Source of the DNA: Streptococcus infantis SK970
GTDB lineage: Bacteria > Bacillota > Bacilli > Lactobacillales > Streptococcaceae
Direction: 5' to 3'
DNA length: 64,000 bases
NCBI GenBank assembly: GCA_000223255.2
Contig: AFUT01000001.1
Location: 62,001 to 126,000 of the forward strand
Below are positions 28,315-37,413 of this stretch, piece by piece. Made by a program: the position numbers and the translations under genes. The first letter of the stretch is position 1, and every line of letters starts with the position of its first letter. The notes beneath the pieces are model-generated. The model saw only the letters and a list, made by a program, of their open reading frames with translations. It was not told the DNA's origin and did no database searches.

Positions 28315-30009
28315 ATGAAACAATTACTTTCTTACTTTAAACCCTACCTCAAGGAATCATTCCTAGCGCCCTTGTTTAAATTGTTAGAGGCTGTCTTTGA
28401 ACTCTTGGTCCCCATGGTAATAGCTGGGATTGTTGACCAATCTATCCCCCAAAAAGATCAGGGGCATCTTTGGATGCAAATGGCTCTCCTCTTTGTGTTT
28501 GCAGTTATCGGCGTTTTGGTAGCCTTAGTTGCTCAGTTTTACTCAGCCAAGGCAGCAGTCGGCTTCACCAAGGAGTTGACCAACGACCTCTATCGTCATG
28601 TTCTCTCACTACCCAAGGATAGCAGAGACCGTTTGACGACTTCGAGTTTGGTGACGCGTTTGACTTCAGATACCTATCAGATTCAAACGGGAATTAATCA
28701 ATTTTTACGCCTCTTTTTAAGGGCACCTATTATTGTTTTTGGTGCCATTTTCATGGCTTATCGTCTCTCGCCTGAATTGACCTTCTGGTTTCTGGTCATG
28801 GTTGCCATTTTGACCCTTGTCATTGTCGTTCTGTCACGGTTGGTCAATCCTCTCTACAGTAGCTTGAGAAAGAAAACTGACCATCTGGTTCAGGAGACGC
28901 GCCAACAACTACAAGGTATGCGCGTGATTCGTGCCTTTGGCCAAGAAAAACGAGAAATCGAGAATTTCCAACTACTCAACCAAGTCTATACGGCCATCCA
29001 AATGAAAACAGGCTACTGGTCTAGTCTCTTAACTCCCTTGACCTATTTGATTGTCAATGGGACCTTGCTGGTGATTATCTGGAATGGTTATCTTTCTATT
29101 CAAGGTGGACTCCTCAGTCAGGGTGCCTTGATTGCCTTAATCAACTATCTCCTGCAAATCTTGGTAGAGTTGATCAAACTAGCCATGCTGATTAATTCAC
29201 TCAACCAGTCCTATATTTCTGCCAAGCGGATTGAGGAAGTCTTCGCTGAAAAACCCGAAGATATTCATTCTGAGATTCATGTAGGAAAAGCATCTGGAAA
29301 TCAAGTTTTACACGTCCAAGACTTGACCTTTACCTATCCAGATGCTGCCCAACCCTCTCTGAGAGATATTTCTTTTGGAATGAAAGAGGGGCAAATTCTT
29401 GGAATCATCGGTGGGACTGGTTCTGGTAAGTCAAGTTTGGTACAGGTCCTACTTGGCCTTTATCTAGATGGACGTAGTCCTCGCGATCTTTCTGAATGGC
29501 GCTCCTGGATGGCCTATGTCCCTCAAAAGGTTGAACTCTTTAAGGGAACCATCCGTTCCAATTTGACCTTGGGTATGGAAGAGCCTGTTTCGGACCAAGA
29601 ACTCTGGCAAGCTTTAGAAATTGCCCAGGCCAAGGACTTTGTCAGTGTCAAGGAAGGTCAGCTAGATGCAGAGGTTGAAGCAGGTGGCCGTAATTTCTCA
29701 GGTGGGCAAAAACAACGTTTGTCGATTGCCAGAGCAGTTTTACGTCAAGCTCCTTTTCTCATCCTCGATGATGCGACGTCAGCCCTTGATACCATTACCG
29801 AGTCCAATCTTCTCAAAGCTGTTCAGGAAAACTTGCCTGATACTAGCTTAATTTTGATTTCCCAACGAACTTCAACCTTGAAGATTGCAGACCAGATCCT
29901 TCTTTTAGAAAAAGGAGAACAATTAGCACTTGGAAATCATGAGAAGTTGATGAAGACTAGTCAAGTCTATCGTGAAATCAATGCATCCCAACATGGAAAG
30001 GAGGACTAG
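28315..30009 (+). CDS. ABC exporter half-transporter 1, with short insert loss in ATPase domain
   Basis: An N-terminal six-helix membrane domain (about residues 15-305) is followed by an ATPase domain, the arrangement of type I heterodimeric exporters (multidrug or peptide). Walker A is GGTGSGKS, the signature is FSGGQKQRLS and Walker B is FLILDDATSALD. After Walker A the sequence goes directly LLGLY-LDGRSPRDLSEW, so the Walker A-to-Q-loop distance is 32 residues, against 42 in the partner gene. About ten residues of the usual DPxxGxIxxDG segment are missing in frame. The gene ends two bases before the ATG of the second half-transporter. Confidence 0.87.
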   Translation: MKQLLSYFKPYLKESFLAPLFKLLEAVFELLVPMVIAGIVDQSIPQKDQGHLWMQMALLFVFAVIGVLVALVAQFYSAKAAVGFTKELTNDLYRHVLSLPKDSRDRLTTSSLVTRLTSDTYQIQTGINQFLRLFLRAPIIVFGAIFMAYRLSPELTFWFLVMVAILTLVIVVLSRLVNPLYSSLRKKTDHLVQETRQQLQGMRVIRAFGQEKREIENFQLLNQVYTAIQMKTGYWSSLLTPLTYLIVNGTLLVIIWNGYLSIQGGLLSQGALIALINYLLQILVELIKLAMLINSLNQSYISAKRIEEVFAEKPEDIHSEIHVGKASGNQVLHVQDLTFTYPDAAQPSLRDISFGMKEGQILGIIGGTGSGKSSLVQVLLGLYLDGRSPRDLSEWRSWMAYVPQKVELFKGTIRSNLTLGMEEPVSDQELWQALEIAQAKDFVSVKEGQLDAEVEAGGRNFSGGQKQRLSIARAVLRQAPFLILDDATSALDTITESNLLKAVQENLPDTSLILISQRTSTLKIADQILLLEKGEQLALGNHEKLMKTSQVYREINASQHGKED

Positions 30010-30046
30010 AATGAAAGGCAAACACGCAAGTTAAACCCTCAAACGT

Positions 30047-31759
30047 TTGGCAAAAGATTTAGCTGGTCATCCCGTCCTTCTTTTCCTAGCTTTCTTGGGA
30101 ACCATTGCCCAGGTAGCCCTGTCTATTTATCTACCAATCTTGATAGGACAGGTGATTGACCAAGTCTTAGTGACGGGCTCATCTCAGGTGTTCTGGCAAA
30201 TTTTCCTCCAGATGATCTTGGTGGTCATTGGAAATACGCTGGTACAATGGGCCAATCCTCTCCTCTATAATCGACTGATTTTCTCCTATACCAGAGATTT
30301 GCGCGAAAGAATCATTGAAAAGCTCCATCGTCTTCCGATTGCCCTTGTAGATAGACAAGGTAGTGGGGAAATGGTCAGCCGTGTGACGACAGATATCGAG
30401 CAGTTGGCAGCGGGTCTGAATATGATTTTCAACCAATTTTTCATAGGAGTTTTGATGATTTTGGTCAGCATCCTTGCTATGCTCCAAATCCATCTATTGA
30501 TGACTCTCTTGGTTCTGCTCTTAACACCTCTATCTATGGTCATTTCACGCTTTATCGCTAAGAAATCCTACCATCTCTTTCAAAAGCAGACAGAGACTAG
30601 GGGGATTCAGACTCAGTTGATAGAAGAATCGCTCACCCAACAGAACATTATCCAGTCCTTCAATGCTCAGGAAGAATTTATCGAGAGACTTCATGAGGCA
30701 AATGACAACTACGCAAGTTATTCTCAGTCGGCTATCTTTTATTCATCAACAGTCAATCCTTCGACCCGTTTCGTCAATGCCCTCATTTATGCCCTACTAG
30801 CTGGTGTTGGAGCTTTACGTATCATGGCGGGTTCCACTTTGACAATTGGGCGTTTAGTGACTTTTTTGAACTATGTGCAGCAGTACACCAAACCCTTTAA
30901 CGATATTTCATCAGTCTTAGCCGAATTGCAAAGTGCCCTGGCTTGTGCAGAACGTGTTTATGCTGTTCTAGAAAGTCCTGAGGTTACAGAAACTGGTCTT
31001 AAAGAATTAAACAGCGACCAAGTCAAGGGAGCTATTTCCTTTAAGCATGTTTCTTTTGGTTACAATCCTGAAAAGATACTGATTAAGGATCTGTCTATTG
31101 ATATTCCAGCGGGTAGTAAGGTTGCCATCGTTGGACCAACGGGTGCTGGGAAGTCTACACTTATCAATCTTCTCATGCGTTTTTACCCGATTAATTCAGG
31201 AGATATTTTGCTAGATGGTCATTCCATTTATGACTATACTAGAGCATCTCTTCGACAGCAGTTTGGAATGGTGCTCCAAGAAACCTGGCTCAAGCAAGGA
31301 ACTATTCATAATAACATTGCCTTTGGCAATCCTGGAGCAAGCCGAGAGCAGGTTATTGCAGCAGCTAAGGCAGCAAATGCGGACTTCTTTATTCAACAAT
31401 TGCCCCAGGGATACGATACTAGGCTTGAAAATGCAGGTGAGTCCTTGTCTGTGGGTCAGGCTCAGCTTTTAACCATTGCTCGTGTCTTTCTAGCCATTCC
31501 TAAGATTCTGATTTTAGACGAGGCGACTTCCTCCATCGATACCCGGACAGAGGTCTTGGTTCAGGATGCCTTTGCCAAACTCATGAAGGGGCGCACAAGC
31601 TTCATCATCGCCCACCGTTTATCGACCATTCAGGATGCTGATTTGATTCTGGTCTTGGTGGATGGGGATATTGTCGAGTATGGGAGTCATAAGGAACTCA
31701 TGGCGAGAAAAGGTAAATACTATCAAATGCAGCAAGCAGCAGCTTTTAGCCCAGAGTAA
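30047..31759 (+). CDS. ABC exporter half-transporter 2 with early stop codon
   Basis: This second half-transporter has a six-helix membrane domain and an ATPase domain with Walker A GPTGAGKS, signature LSVGQAQLLTIARV and Walker B ILILDEATSS. The natural start is most likely ATG 30011, directly after the upstream gene, but codon 8 in that frame is TAA (30032-30034); CAA would restore it. The remaining frame opens at TTG 30047, so reinitiation could give a protein lacking about 12 residues. Signature LSVGQ differs slightly from LSGGQ. It probably works as a heterodimer with the gene before it; the substrate is unknown. Confidence 0.82.
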   Translation: MAKDLAGHPVLLFLAFLGTIAQVALSIYLPILIGQVIDQVLVTGSSQVFWQIFLQMILVVIGNTLVQWANPLLYNRLIFSYTRDLRERIIEKLHRLPIALVDRQGSGEMVSRVTTDIEQLAAGLNMIFNQFFIGVLMILVSILAMLQIHLLMTLLVLLLTPLSMVISRFIAKKSYHLFQKQTETRGIQTQLIEESLTQQNIIQSFNAQEEFIERLHEANDNYASYSQSAIFYSSTVNPSTRFVNALIYALLAGVGALRIMAGSTLTIGRLVTFLNYVQQYTKPFNDISSVLAELQSALACAERVYAVLESPEVTETGLKELNSDQVKGAISFKHVSFGYNPEKILIKDLSIDIPAGSKVAIVGPTGAGKSTLINLLMRFYPINSGDILLDGHSIYDYTRASLRQQFGMVLQETWLKQGTIHNNIAFGNPGASREQVIAAAKAANADFFIQQLPQGYDTRLENAGESLSVGQAQLLTIARVFLAIPKILILDEATSSIDTRTEVLVQDAFAKLMKGRTSFIIAHRLSTIQDADLILVLVDGDIVEYGSHKELMARKGKYYQMQQAAAFSPE

Positions 31760-31793
31760 ATATTAAAACGTTTTTAATCCAATAACCAACAAG

Positions 31794-31820
31794 AAAAGTT
31801 GCCTTCGGGTGACTTTTTTG
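31794..31820 (+). terminator. Terminator after the ABC exporter pair
   Basis: AAAAGTTGCC, TTCG loop, GGTGACTTTT stem followed by T residues. Confidence 0.8.
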
Positions 31821-31878
31821 TTACAATAGCTAGAAAAATTATCCAGTATGAATACTTATATAGAAAAGGAGCCTATTG

Positions 31879-33138
31879 ATGAAAGTCTTTCAGCATGTAA
31901 ATATCGTGACTTGTGACCAAGATTTCCACGTTTATCTGGATGGGATTTTAGCTGTTAAAGAATCCCAAATCGTCTATGTCGGTCAGGAAGATCAAGAAAT
32001 TCTCAAGCAAGCAGATCAAATCATAGACTATCAAGGTGCCTGGATTATGCCTGGCTTGGTTAACTGCCATACTCACTCTGCCATGACAGGTTTGAGAGGC
32101 ATTCGTGATGATAGCAATCTCCATGAATGGCTGGAGGACTATATCTGGCCAGCAGAAGCAGAGTTCACACCAGAGATGACTACAAAGGCCGTCAAAGAGG
32201 CGCTGACAGAAATGCTCCAGTCAGGAACAACAACTTTCAATGATATGTACAATCCCAATGGAGTGGATATAGCTGAGATTTATGACGCAGTCAAGGCTTC
32301 CAAGATGCGTTGCTATTTTTCTCCAACCCTCTTTTCTTCAGATGTGGAGACGACGGCTGAAACTATAGCCAGAACTCGAGCTGTTATCGAGACAATCAAA
32401 GGCTACCAGAATCCTAATTTCAAGGTTATGGTGGCCCCTCATTCGCCCTACAGTTGTAGTCGAGATTTGCTGGAGGCAAGTCTTGATCTAGCAAAAGATG
32501 AAGACATTCCTCTTCATATCCATGTTGCAGAAACACAGGAAGAGTCAGGCATTATCCTGAAACGCTATGGCAAACGCCCATTAGCCTTTCTAGATGAGCT
32601 CGGCTATTTAGACCATCAAGCTGTCTTTGCCCATGGTGTGGAGTTAAATGAAGGGGAAATTACGCGCTTGGCAGATTCGCAAGTCGCTATCGCCCACAAT
32701 CCTATCAGCAACCTCAAACTAGCCTCAGGGATTGCACCAGTCGTCCAACTTCAACAAGCAGGAGTAGCAGTTGGTATTGCGACGGACTCAGTTGCTTCTA
32801 ACAATAACCTGGATATGTTTGAGGAAGGGCGGACTGCAGCACTCTTACAGAAGATGAAGAATGGCGATGCCAGTCAATTTCCAATCGAAACTGTCCTCAA
32901 GGCCTTGACAATCGAGGGTGCTAAGGTGTTAGGAATGGAAGATGAGATTGGTAGTCTAGAAGTTGGCAAGCAAGCAGATTTTCTCGTTATCCAACCCCAA
33001 GGGAAAATCCATCTCCAACCTCAAGAAAATATGCTTTCTCACTTAGTCTATGCTGTCAAATCCAGTGATGTTTCAGATGTCTATATTGGTGGAGAACAAG
33101 TTGTGAAAGACAGACATGTACTAACTGTTAACTTGTAA
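31879..33138 (+). CDS. Amidohydrolase, probable 5-methylthioadenosine/S-adenosylhomocysteine deaminase
   Basis: This 419-residue metal-dependent deaminase removes the 6-amino group of MTA or SAH and so takes part in recycling of SAM by-products. The metal-site motif is in NCHTHSAMTGLRG, further ligands are in HIHVAETQEE and FAHGVELNEGE, and the aspartate is in GIATDSVASNNNLDMF. These are the positions expected of the TrzA/MtaD group of amidohydrolases. Start is ATG 31879 with AAGGAG upstream (a TTG one codon earlier is less likely). The exact substrate cannot be fixed from sequence alone; a chlorohydrolase-like function is the alternative. Confidence 0.8.
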   Translation: MKVFQHVNIVTCDQDFHVYLDGILAVKESQIVYVGQEDQEILKQADQIIDYQGAWIMPGLVNCHTHSAMTGLRGIRDDSNLHEWLEDYIWPAEAEFTPEMTTKAVKEALTEMLQSGTTTFNDMYNPNGVDIAEIYDAVKASKMRCYFSPTLFSSDVETTAETIARTRAVIETIKGYQNPNFKVMVAPHSPYSCSRDLLEASLDLAKDEDIPLHIHVAETQEESGIILKRYGKRPLAFLDELGYLDHQAVFAHGVELNEGEITRLADSQVAIAHNPISNLKLASGIAPVVQLQQAGVAVGIATDSVASNNNLDMFEEGRTAALLQKMKNGDASQFPIETVLKALTIEGAKVLGMEDEIGSLEVGKQADFLVIQPQGKIHLQPQENMLSHLVYAVKSSDVSDVYIGGEQVVKDRHVLTVNL

Positions 33139-33156
33139 AAATAAGCATAAAATCTC

Positions 33157-33195
33157 TAAATCTCATGAGAAAAATCTTATGAGATTTTCTTATTT
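33157..33195 (+). terminator. Terminator after the MTA/SAH deaminase
   Basis: AAATCTCATGAGA pairs with TCTTATGAGATTT, followed by a T-rich tail. The prfB promoter (TATAAT near 33285) is in the remaining gap. Confidence 0.75.
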
Positions 33196-33317
33196 TACTA
33201 GTAATATCAAGGCTTTTGCTAGGTGTTCAAGTCTTGTATTTAGAAATTTTCAAAAAGCAAATTAGATAAATAAGAAAAATTGTGGTATAATAACAAGATG
33301 CAAAAAAAGGAGTATGT

Positions 33318-34413
33318 ATGGACATTTCAGAAATTCGTCAAAAAATTGACGCAAATCGTGAAAAATTAGCTTCTTTCAGGGGGTCTCTTTGACCTCGAAG
33401 GTTTAGAGGAAGAAATTGCCATTTTGGAAAACAAAATGACAGAACCTGATTTTTGGAACGATAATATTGCGGCCCAAAAAACGTCGCAAGAATTAAATGA
33501 ACTCAAAAATACCTATAATACCTTCCACAAGATGGATGAGTTGCAGGATGAAGTTGAGATTTTACTGGACTTTTTGGCAGAGGATGAATCCGTTAAGGAT
33601 GAGTTGGTTGAGAAACTCTCTGAGTTAGATCAGATGATGACTAGCTACGAAATGACCCTTCTCTTGTCAGAGCCCTACGATCACAACAACGCCATTCTTG
33701 AAATCCATCCAGGTTCTGGGGGGACAGAGGCTCAAGACTGGGGCGATATGCTCCTTCGTATGTATACTCGCTATGGAAATGCCAAAGGCTTCAAAGTTGA
33801 GGTATTAGATTACCAAGCAGGTGATGAGGCAGGAATCAAGTCAGTAACCTTGTCTTTTGAAGGACCAAATGCTTATGGTCTTCTCAAGTCAGAGATGGGA
33901 GTTCACCGTTTGGTTCGTATCTCACCATTTGACTCTGCTAAACGTCGCCACACCTCATTTACTTCTGTAGAAGTTATGCCAGAGTTGGATGATACCATCG
34001 AAGTTGACATCCGTGAGGATGATATCAAGATGGATACCTTCCGTTCAGGTGGAGCAGGTGGACAAAACGTCAACAAGGTTTCAACAGGTGTCCGCTTGAC
34101 TCACATTCCGACAGGGATCGTCGTAGCATCAACCGTCGACCGTACTCAGTACGGAAACCGTGACCGTGCTATGAAGATGCTTCAGGCAAAACTCTACCAG
34201 ATGGAGCAGGAAAAGAAAGCTGCTGAGGTAGACTCGCTCAAGGGTGAGAAAAAGGAAATTACATGGGGAAGCCAAATCCGCTCCTATGTATTTACGCCTT
34301 ATACAATGGTAAAAGACCATCGTACCAACTTTGAAGTAGCGCAAGTAGATAAGGTAATGGATGGAGACCTAGATGGTTTCATCGATGCTTATCTGAAATG
34401 GCGTATCAGTTAA
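33318..34413 (+). CDS. prfB: Peptide chain release factor 2, programmed +1 frameshift
   Basis: RF2 ends translation at UGA and UAA. It is made by a programmed +1 frameshift. The first frame (33318-33389, [11 protein letters not shown]...FRGSL) meets TGA at 33390-33392, preceded by an internal Shine-Dalgarno-like AGGGGG and the slippery CTTTGAC; reading continues from 33391. The product is 364 residues. Motif GGQ is in [12 protein letters not shown] and the stop-recognition region is normal. Because the frameshift needs slow termination at UGA, low RF2 raises its own synthesis. An A-rich leader with AAAGGAG precedes the start. It is followed by ftsE, the usual streptococcal order. Confidence 0.96.
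33378..33393 (+). promoter_or_regulatory. prfB recoding site
   Basis: AGGGGGTCTCTTTGAC contains the internal SD AGGGGG, the CTT slip codon, the TGA stop and the C that follows, all the conserved parts of the RF2 +1 frameshift signal. It should not be treated as a mutation. Confidence 0.95.
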
Positions 34414-34428
34414 AAGAAAGGAAGTCAC

Positions 34429-35121
34429 ATGTCAATCATTGAAATGAGAGATGTTGTCAAAAAATATGACAACGGGACAACAGCCCTACGTGGCATCACT
34501 GTAAATATCGATGCAGGAGAATTTGCCTACATCGTAGGACCTTCAGGTGCTGGTAAATCAACTTTTATCCGTGCCTTGTATCGTGAGGTCAAAATCGACA
34601 AAGGAAGCTTGCAAGTTGCAGGTTATAATCTGGTTAAGATCAAAAAGAAAGATATTCCGTTCTTGCGTAGAAACGTTGGAGTAGTCTTTCAGGATTACAA
34701 ACTTTTGCCAAAGAAAACCGTTTATGAGAACATTGCTTATGCCATGGAGGTTGTTGGTGAAAGTCGTCGTAACATCAAAAAACGTGTTATGGAAGTCTTG
34801 GACCTTGTCGGTTTGAAGCACAAGGTTCGTTCATTCCCGAATGAACTTTCAGGTGGTGAGCAACAACGTATCGCCATTGCGCGTGCTATCGTAAACAATC
34901 CTAAGGTTTTGATTGCCGACGAACCAACAGGAAACTTGGACCCAGATAACTCATGGGAAATCATGAACCTCTTGGAACGTATCAATCTTCAAGGAACAAC
35001 TGTTTTGATGGCTACCCACAACAGCCAAATCGTAAATACCTTGCGCCACCGCGTTATTGCCATCGAAAATGGTCGCGTGGTACGTGATGAAGCGAAAGGA
35101 GAGTACGGATACGATGATTAG
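34429..35121 (+). CDS. ftsE: Cell division ATP-binding protein FtsE
   Basis: FtsE is the ATPase partner of FtsX; together they activate the peptidoglycan hydrolase PcsB at the septum in streptococci. The 230-residue protein has Walker A GPSGAGKS, signature ELSGGEQQR, Walker B VLIADEPTGNLD and switch histidine in ATHN. It has a good RBS (AAAGGAAG). Its stop overlaps the ftsX start region by 8 bases, so the two are translated together. It is essential in pneumococcus. Confidence 0.96.
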   Translation: MSIIEMRDVVKKYDNGTTALRGITVNIDAGEFAYIVGPSGAGKSTFIRALYREVKIDKGSLQVAGYNLVKIKKKDIPFLRRNVGVVFQDYKLLPKKTVYENIAYAMEVVGESRRNIKKRVMEVLDLVGLKHKVRSFPNELSGGEQQRIAIARAIVNNPKVLIADEPTGNLDPDNSWEIMNLLERINLQGTTVLMATHNSQIVNTLRHRVIAIENGRVVRDEAKGEYGYDD

Positions 35122-36040
35122 TAGATTTTTCCGCCATCTGTTCGAAGCTTTAAAGAGTTTAAAGCGTAATGGATGGATGACCATTGCTGCTATCAGTTCA
35201 GTAATGATTACCTTGACCTTGGTTGCTATCTTTGCTTCAGTTATCTTCAATACTGCGAAATTAGCAACTGATATCGAAAACAACGTCCGCGTCATGGTTT
35301 ATGTTCGTAAAGACGTTGAAGACAACAGTGAAACCATTGTAAAAGAAGGCCAAACAGTCACGAACAATGACTACCACAAGGTCTACGATGCCCTAAAAGC
35401 TCTGCCAGCTGTAAAAAATGTAACCTTCTCAAGTAAAGAAGAACAGTACCAAAAGCTGACTGAAACTATGGGTGAAGAGTGGAAAGTCTTTGAAGGAGAC
35501 GCAAACCCTCTTCATGATGCCTACATCGTAGATACTAATTCACCAAGTGATGTAAAACCAGTAGCTGAAGAAGCTAAGAAAATCGACGGTGTCTCTGAAG
35601 TTCAAGACGGTGGTGCCAATACCGAACGTCTCTTCAAGTTGGCTTCCTTCATCCGTGTATGGGGATTGGTCATCGCAGGACTCTTGATCTTCATCGCAGT
35701 CTTCTTGATTTCAAATACCATCCGTATTACTATCATTTCACGTAGTCGTGAAATCCAAATCATGCGTTTGGTTGGTGCTAAGAACAGCTACATCCGTGGC
35801 CCATTCTTGCTAGAAGGTGCCTTTATCGGATTGTTGGGAGCAGCTCTTCCATCAGCATTGGTTTACTTTATCTATAATAAAGTCTTCCAATCTGTCAACC
35901 CATCCTTGGTTGGTCAAAACCTATCCTTGATTACACCGAATACCTTTATTCCAATGATGATCGGTCTCTTGTTCCTCATCGGAATCTGTATCGGTTCACT
36001 TGGTTCAGGAATCTCAATGCGTCGATTCTTGAAAATCTAA
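35114..36040 (+). CDS. ftsX: Cell division permease FtsX
   Basis: The start chosen is ATG 35114, inside the end of ftsE. An upstream in-frame start at 35057 would overlap it by 65 bases and produce an unlikely charged prefix. The 308-residue protein has an N-terminal cytoplasmic/TM segment (TM near residues 25-45), a large extracellular loop of about 125 residues that contacts PcsB, and three C-terminal helices (IRVWGLVIAGLLIFIAVFLI region and later). It ends in GSGISMRRFLKI. Confidence 0.95.
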   Translation: MISRFFRHLFEALKSLKRNGWMTIAAISSVMITLTLVAIFASVIFNTAKLATDIENNVRVMVYVRKDVEDNSETIVKEGQTVTNNDYHKVYDALKALPAVKNVTFSSKEEQYQKLTETMGEEWKVFEGDANPLHDAYIVDTNSPSDVKPVAEEAKKIDGVSEVQDGGANTERLFKLASFIRVWGLVIAGLLIFIAVFLISNTIRITIISRSREIQIMRLVGAKNSYIRGPFLLEGAFIGLLGAALPSALVYFIYNKVFQSVNPSLVGQNLSLITPNTFIPMMIGLLFLIGICIGSLGSGISMRRFLKI

Positions 36041-36064
36041 GTCACATAACTGGATAAAACACAT

Positions 36065-36118
36065 AAAAAAGTGGGATGTCATCAAGACTTCACAGATCTT
36101 GATGCCCCGCTTTTTCTT
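36065..36118 (+). terminator. Long terminator hairpin after ftsX
   Basis: AAAAAGTGGGATGTCATCAAGA pairs (with mismatches) with TCTTGATGCCCCGCTTTTT. T and A tracts on the ends allow function in either direction. Confidence 0.8.
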
Positions 36119-36204
36119 TTGGTCTTGGTGCTCAGTCGCTTGCCAATTTTTGGTAAAGAGTGTATGATAGGAAAGGACCTTTTTACTAATATGAAAAATG
36201 AACA

Positions 36205-37374
36205 ATGAATGAGGAAAAGATGAAACAATTTTTGGAAAAAGTGAGCATACTCTCCCTATCGTTAGTATTGATCACATCGTTTTCAATTTCTAGTGCCCTA
36301 CCTGCCATGTTTGACTATTATCAGGGTTATTCGACTGGTCAGGTCGAACTCTTGGTCAGCCTCCCATCCTTCGGGATTATGGCCATGCTTTTATTGAATG
36401 GTGTTCTTGAGCGTATGTTCCCTGAACGCCTCCAATTGACCTTGGGACTTTTAATCTTGTCAATCAGCGGAACTGCACCTTTCTGGTATCAGGGTTATTA
36501 CTTTGTCTTTGCGACCCGCTTGCTATTTGGACTCGGAGTTGGGATGCTCAATGCCAAGGCTATTTCGATCATCAGTGAACGTTACCACGGAAAAACTCGT
36601 ATCCAAATGCTTGGTTTTCGTGGATCAGCTGAGGTAGTAGGAGCCTCTATCTTGACGCTGGCAGTCGGTCAGCTCTTGGCCTTTGGATGGACTGCAACCT
36701 TCCTAGCCTATGCAGCAGGTCTAGTGGTTCTTCTACTCTTCCTTCTCTTTGTCCCTTATGGAAAAGGAGAAGCTCATGAGTCCAAGCAAAAGACAGAAGA
36801 AGCAGCCAAACTAACTCGCTCCATGCTACAGCTGATTTTCTTCCTTGCCATTGTAGCTGCTGTCATCGTGTGTACAAATACTGCCATTACTTTCCGTATT
36901 CCTAGCCTCATGATTGAGGCAGGTTTTGGAGATGCTCAGTTGTCTAGTCTGGTACTCAGTGCCATGCAGTTGATCGGTATTTTAGCGGGTATCAGCTTTT
37001 CTTACCTCATCTCTGCCTTTAAGGAAAAACTTCTATTGGTAGCTGGTGTCACCTTTGGTATTGGGCAAATCATCATTGCTCTTTCCCCTTCACTCTGGGT
37101 TGTCGTCGCAGGATCGATTCTTGGAGGCTTTGCCTACAGCATTGCTCTGACGACAGTCTTTCAATTGATATCTGAGCGAATCCCAGCAAAACTCCTCAAT
37201 AAAGCAACTTCGTTTGCTGTATTGGGATGCTCTTCTGGAGCGTCATTAACACCATTTGTGCTATCAGGAATTGGCTTCATAACTACGGATGGTCGAATGA
37301 CCTTTATTATCCTAGGGGTGTGGATGATTGCCACATCAGTCATTATTTCCCTTTTATTGAAAAAAGAAGCATAA
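36205..37374 (+). CDS. MFS family transporter
   Basis: A 389-residue protein with 12 predicted membrane helices, the motif-like RLLFGLGVGMLNAKAISIIS and the typical six-helix/central-loop/six-helix organisation with a charged loop at about residue 190 (GEAHESKQKTEEAAKL). It belongs to the major facilitator superfamily and resembles drug- or cyanate-type (CynX-like) exporters, without a substrate visible. Start ATG 36205 is used; ATG 36220 is also possible. Its promoter lies in the gap after the ftsX terminator, and it is terminated with the convergent gene downstream. Confidence 0.8.
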   Translation: MNEEKMKQFLEKVSILSLSLVLITSFSISSALPAMFDYYQGYSTGQVELLVSLPSFGIMAMLLLNGVLERMFPERLQLTLGLLILSISGTAPFWYQGYYFVFATRLLFGLGVGMLNAKAISIISERYHGKTRIQMLGFRGSAEVVGASILTLAVGQLLAFGWTATFLAYAAGLVVLLLFLLFVPYGKGEAHESKQKTEEAAKLTRSMLQLIFFLAIVAAVIVCTNTAITFRIPSLMIEAGFGDAQLSSLVLSAMQLIGILAGISFSYLISAFKEKLLLVAGVTFGIGQIIIALSPSLWVVVAGSILGGFAYSIALTTVFQLISERIPAKLLNKATSFAVLGCSSGASLTPFVLSGIGFITTDGRMTFIILGVWMIATSVIISLLLKKEA

Positions 37375-37377
37375 AAA

Positions 37378-37409
37378 GAAAACTCAAGGATTCATCCTTG
37401 AGTTTTTTG
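37378..37409. terminator. Bidirectional terminator between the MFS and TVP38 genes
   Basis: AAAACTCAAGGA, a short loop, TCCTTGAGTTTT with T tract; placed between convergent genes. Confidence 0.85.
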
Positions 37410-37413
37410 TCTC

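Noticed and set aside
33318-33392. prfB broken by a stop codon
   Set aside because: This is the normal RF2 programmed frameshift with AGGGGG and CTTTGAC, not a mutation.
35057-35113. Earlier ftsX start
   Set aside because: It overlaps ftsE by 65 bases and adds an unlikely prefix; ATG 35114 gives the standard MISRFFRHLFEALKSL start.
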